A DNA stretch of 16,203 bases from CAYOEJ01 sp964403015 (GTDB taxonomy: Bacteria > Actinomycetota > Actinomycetes > Actinomycetales > Actinomycetaceae). Positions within the stretch are counted from its first letter, which is position 1. Every line of letters starts with the position of its first letter. Positions 13,318 to 16,203 of this stretch are shown here, one piece after another. The notes under the pieces were generated by a model. The model did not search any database. It worked only from the letters and a program-made list of their open reading frames with translations, and was not told the DNA's origin. The stretch lies in NCBI GenBank assembly GCA_964403015.1, contig CAYOEJ010000038.1:1-16203 (forward strand), given 5' to 3'. The position numbers were made by a program, and so were the translations under genes.

Positions 13318-16068
13318 TCAGGCAGTGGTGTTGCGACCAGCGCCACCTGCTTCAGCTGCACGCTCGGACTCGTTGGCGAGTGCCGCGCGGCCTGCTTCGA
13401 GGCGAGCAACTGGGACGCGGAACGGCGAGCAGGACACGTAGTCCAGGCCGATCTCGGCGAAGAAGTGGATCGACACGGGGTCGCCACCATGCTCGCCACA
13501 AACGCCCATCTTCATATCCGGCTTGACGGAGCGGCCACGATCGACACCCATTTCGACGAGCGCGCCAGTGCCGCGCCAGTCGATGGACTCGAACGGGGAA
13601 ACGCCGAACACGCCGTAGTCGAAGTATTCGTTGAAGAAGGTGCCTTCGACGTCGTCGCGCGAGAAGCCCCAGGTGGTCTGGGTCAGGTCGTTGGTGCCGA
13701 ACGAGAAGAAGTCGGACTCAACTGCGATGCGGTCAGCGGTAACGGCTGCACGCGGAAGCTCGATCATGTTACCGATCGGGAGGTTCAGCTCAACGCCGTA
13801 CTCCTCGGCAACATCAGCGACGACCTCAACGGCCATGTCGCGAACGATCTGCATTTCGCGCACGGAACCGATGAGCGGAACCATGATCTCCGGCTTCGGA
13901 TCCTTGCCCTGCTTCTGGAGCTCTGCGCATGCCTCAGCAATTGCGCGGACCTGCATCTTGATGAGGCCGTTGAGCTTCAGGCCGAGGCGGACGCCGCGGA
14001 GGCCGAGCATCGGGTTCTGCTCGTGGTGCGACTTCACAGCCTCGAGAAGAGCCTTGTCCTCATCCGTTACTTCCTCACCCTTCGCCTGCTTGACCGCGAG
14101 GTCAACGGAGAGGTCCGTGAGGTCCGGGAGGAACTCGTGAAGCGGCGGATCAATGAGGCGAACGGTGACCGGGAGGCCATCCATTGCACCGAAGATGCCC
14201 ACGAAGTCTTCGCGCTGGAGCGGGAGGAGAGCGTCGAATGCCGACTGCTGCTCTTCCTCGTTCTTGGCGAGAATGACGGTCTCGATGAGCTTACGACGGT
14301 CGCCGAGGAACATGTGTTCGGTACGGCACAGGCCGATACCTTCTGCACCGAATTCGCGCGAGCGCAGTGCGTCGTCAGGGGTGTCCGCGTTTGCACGAAC
14401 CAGCATGTCACGCTTGGAATCGGCATGGGTGAGGATGTTGTGAACGGCGTTGACTAGTTCCTTGGTCTCCTCGTCCGGCGACGCTTCAAGTCCAGCTTCG
14501 AGGCCGCTGGAAATGTAGGTCATCACTGGAGAATCGGAGACGGGTACGTCACCCTCGAAGATTTCACCGGTGGAGCCGTCGATAGCGATGACGTCGCCAG
14601 CCTTGTAGACGTTGCCGGTGGACTTCACGGAAACCGTGCCGTCAGCTTCGGAGACCACGAGGTCATCGGCGCCAACAACACAGCAACGGCCCATGCCACG
14701 AGCAACAACGGCTGCGTGGGAAGTCTTGCCACCGCGAGCGGTGAGAACACCGGAAGCGGCAACCATGCCCTCGAGGTCATCCGGGTTGGTCTCGCGACGA
14801 ACCAAAATCACCGACGCACCGGCCTGCGTGCGCTCCACAGCCTGCTGGTTGTTGAACACAATCTCGCCAACTGCAGCGCCCGGGGATGCGGCCATGCCCT
14901 TGGAAATGGTGGTTTTCTCTGCGTTCTTATCGAACTGCGGGAAGAGGAGGGAGGTGAGCTGCTCACCGGTCACGCGGGTGACCGACTCGTCGCGCGTAAT
15001 CATGCGCTCGTCAACGAGCTGATCGGCCACGCGGAACGCGGCAGCAGCGGTACGCTTGCCCACGCGGGTCTGGAGCATCCACAGCTTGCCCTGCTGGATC
15101 GTGAACTCGATGTCACACAGGTCGCGGTAGTGGTTCTCCAGCTTGCGCATAATCGCGAGCAGTTCGTCGTAAGACTTCTTGTCAAGGTCCTCGAGGTCTG
15201 CGAGCGAAAGGGTGTTGCGGATACCGGCGACGACGTCCTCGCCCTGAGCGTTCTCAAGGTAGTCGCCGTAGACGCCGGAGTGACCGGTGGAGGGGTCGCG
15301 GGTGAAGCAGACGCCGGTGCCGGAGCCCTCACCCATGTTGCCGAACACCATGGTCTGAACGTTTACTGCGGTGCCGAGGTCGTTCGGGATGTGCTCACGA
15401 CGACGGTAGAGGCGCGCACGGTCCGTGTTCCACGAGTTGAAGACGGCTTCGACAGCCATGTCGAGCTGCTTGCGCGGATCCTGCGGGAAGTCTTCGCCGG
15501 TTTCGGACTTGAAAATTTCCTTGTACTTGGCAACGAGATCCTTGAGGTCCTCGGTGGTCATATCGAGGTCGCCCGAGTAACCCTTGTCGTCCTGGAGGCC
15601 GTGGAGAGCGTCAGCGAAGAGATCGCCGTCGACATCCATAACGGTCTTGCCGAACATCTGGATAAGGCGACGGTAGGAGTCCCATGCGAAGCGGTCGTTG
15701 CCCGACTGCTTGGCGAGGCCTTCAACCGACTCGTCGTTGAGGCCGATGTTAAGAACGGTCTCCATCATGCCCGGCATGGAGAACTTTGCACCGGAACGAA
15801 CCGATAGCAGAAGCGGATCGGCGGGATCGCCCAAGGTCTTGTTCATGTCCGACTCGACGTCGTGAACAGCGCCCGTAACCTCGACATCGAGAGTTTCGGG
15901 TACAGCACCCTCGTTGAGGTAGGCGCGGCAGGCGTCGGTGGTGATGGTGAATCCCGGAGGAACCGGGAGACCGAGGTTGGTCATTTCAGCAAGGTTTGCG
16001 CCCTTGCCGCCGAGCAGGTCCTTCTGCTCCTTGTTGCCCTCGGTGAAGTTGTATACGTACTTCGTCAT
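13318..16068 (-). CDS. ppdK: Pyruvate, phosphate dikinase
   Basis: 916-aa cytoplasmic enzyme interconverting pyruvate, ATP and phosphate with PEP, AMP and pyrophosphate. Depending on PPi it works in gluconeogenesis or as an energy-saving glycolytic pyruvate kinase substitute. N-terminal ATP-grasp domain: GGKGANLAEM (20-29), SVRSGAKFSMPG (89-100), GEGSGTGVCFTRDPSTG (247-262). Central swivelling domain with the phospho-carrier His451 in GGKTSHAAVVARGMG. C-terminal PEP/pyruvate barrel: GLCRTEHMF (579-587), MLGLRGVRLG (687-696), FFSFGTNDLTQ (787-797) and the catalytic Cys857 in GVCGEHGGDP. It is slightly longer than the usual 870-880 aa, with an Ala/Gly/Glu tail after 890. The ATG at 16068 has GGAGGG 9 nt upstream. 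No PPDK regulatory protein gene is visible. It is transcribed alone and ends at a strong terminator. Confidence 0.97.
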   Translation of the reverse strand: MTKYVYNFTEGNKEQKDLLGGKGANLAEMTNLGLPVPPGFTITTDACRAYLNEGAVPETLDVEVTGAVHDVESDMNKTLGDPADPLLLSVRSGAKFSMPGMMETVLNIGLNDESVEGLAKQSGNDRFAWDSYRRLIQMFGKTVMDVDGDLFADALHGLQDDKGYSGDLDMTTEDLKDLVAKYKEIFKSETGEDFPQDPRKQLDMAVEAVFNSWNTDRARLYRRREHIPNDLGTAVNVQTMVFGNMGEGSGTGVCFTRDPSTGHSGVYGDYLENAQGEDVVAGIRNTLSLADLEDLDKKSYDELLAIMRKLENHYRDLCDIEFTIQQGKLWMLQTRVGKRTAAAAFRVADQLVDERMITRDESVTRVTGEQLTSLLFPQFDKNAEKTTISKGMAASPGAAVGEIVFNNQQAVERTQAGASVILVRRETNPDDLEGMVAASGVLTARGGKTSHAAVVARGMGRCCVVGADDLVVSEADGTVSVKSTGNVYKAGDVIAIDGSTGEIFEGDVPVSDSPVMTYISSGLEAGLEASPDEETKELVNAVHNILTHADSKRDMLVRANADTPDDALRSREFGAEGIGLCRTEHMFLGDRRKLIETVILAKNEEEQQSAFDALLPLQREDFVGIFGAMDGLPVTVRLIDPPLHEFLPDLTDLSVDLAVKQAKGEEVTDEDKALLEAVKSHHEQNPMLGLRGVRLGLKLNGLIKMQVRAIAEACAELQKQGKDPKPEIMVPLIGSVREMQIVRDMAVEVVADVAEEYGVELNLPIGNMIELPRAAVTADRIAVESDFFSFGTNDLTQTTWGFSRDDVEGTFFNEYFDYGVFGVSPFESIDWRGTGALVEMGVDRGRSVKPDMKMGVCGEHGGDPVSIHFFAEIGLDYVSCSPFRVPVARLEAGRAALANESERAAEAGGAGRNTTA

Positions 16069-16203
16069 ACGGGTGTGCCCTCCAAGTGGGTTACTTTGTT
16101 TCAGCGGGTATGTTCTCCGGCGGTTTGCTGCAATTTCGGCACAACACCGCGAAAAACGGTCCGTACCAAAGTTACCACTGACTATGGTCCCGTGCTAACT
16201 TGC
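16069..16203 (-). promoter_or_regulatory. Upstream region and ribosome site of ppdK
   Basis: GGAGGG (16078-16083) lies 9 nt before the ATG. Further up, GTTACTTTG (16090-16098) and CAAAGTTAC (16167-16175) form an inverted pair with one mismatch, and ACGGTCCGT (16156-16164) is a short inverted repeat. No convincing -35/-10 pair was found. I see no coding region here. Confidence 0.45.

Noticed and set aside
13291..14457. Long plus-strand open frame (388 codons) opposite ppdK
   Set aside because: It lies wholly antisense to conserved ppdK sequence; its openness follows from the GC-rich codon use of the real gene.

Overview
The window looks like chromosomal DNA from a moderately high-GC actinobacterium. 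I infer the family Actinomycetaceae (Trueperella/Arcanobacterium-like) from the gene content: a RipA-like NlpC/P60 wall hydrolase, MetX, an ATP-grasp pyruvate phosphate dikinase, and a FeoA-FeoB set followed by a small Cys-ending FeoC-like protein. The genus is not proven. The sequence is a scaffold. Two runs of exactly 100 N (10046-10145 and 13148-13247) cut it into three contigs, so the order of genes across them rests on scaffolding.

Contig 1 (1-10045). The left edge carries two LacI-family-like operators 60 bp apart, probably for a gene beyond the edge, and then the terminator of a leftward gene. That gene (197-2026, minus) encodes a secreted NlpC/P60 peptidoglycan hydrolase with a long Ala/Lys/Asp stalk made of 15-bp tandem repeats. 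A divergent control region of about 360 bp follows, with GTCACA-type direct repeats on the hydrolase side and a hairpin-rich leader on the metX side. metX (2390-3634, plus; homoserine O-acetyltransferase) and an alpha/beta hydrolase (3646-4725, plus) form a tight pair. The pair converges, stop codon on stop codon, with a 721-residue minus-strand protein (4722-6887). That protein combines a degenerate nuclease-like N-terminus, a long acidic linker and a C-terminal RAMA-type (modified-DNA reader) domain. Next, also on the minus strand (6979-10029), is a 1016-residue FAD and Fe-S oxidoreductase of the YdiJ / D-2-hydroxyglutarate dehydrogenase type.

Contig 2 (10146-13147) holds only a ferrous-iron uptake operon on the minus strand: feoA, feoB and a FeoC-like gene. 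Both junctions are 4-nt ATGA overlaps. The FeoB has an unusual eight-cysteine insertion between its G domain and its membrane domain.

Contig 3 (13248-16203) holds ppdK (pyruvate, phosphate dikinase, minus strand) with a strong terminator just inside the contig edge and about 135 bp of upstream sequence.

Functionally the window mixes wall remodelling, methionine synthesis, iron uptake, flavin/Fe-S oxidation of a 2-hydroxyacid and pyruvate/PEP interconversion. I see no tRNA, rRNA, CRISPR array, transposase or prophage gene. The least explained element is the RAMA-domain protein. The FeoB cysteine insertion and the metX leader come next.
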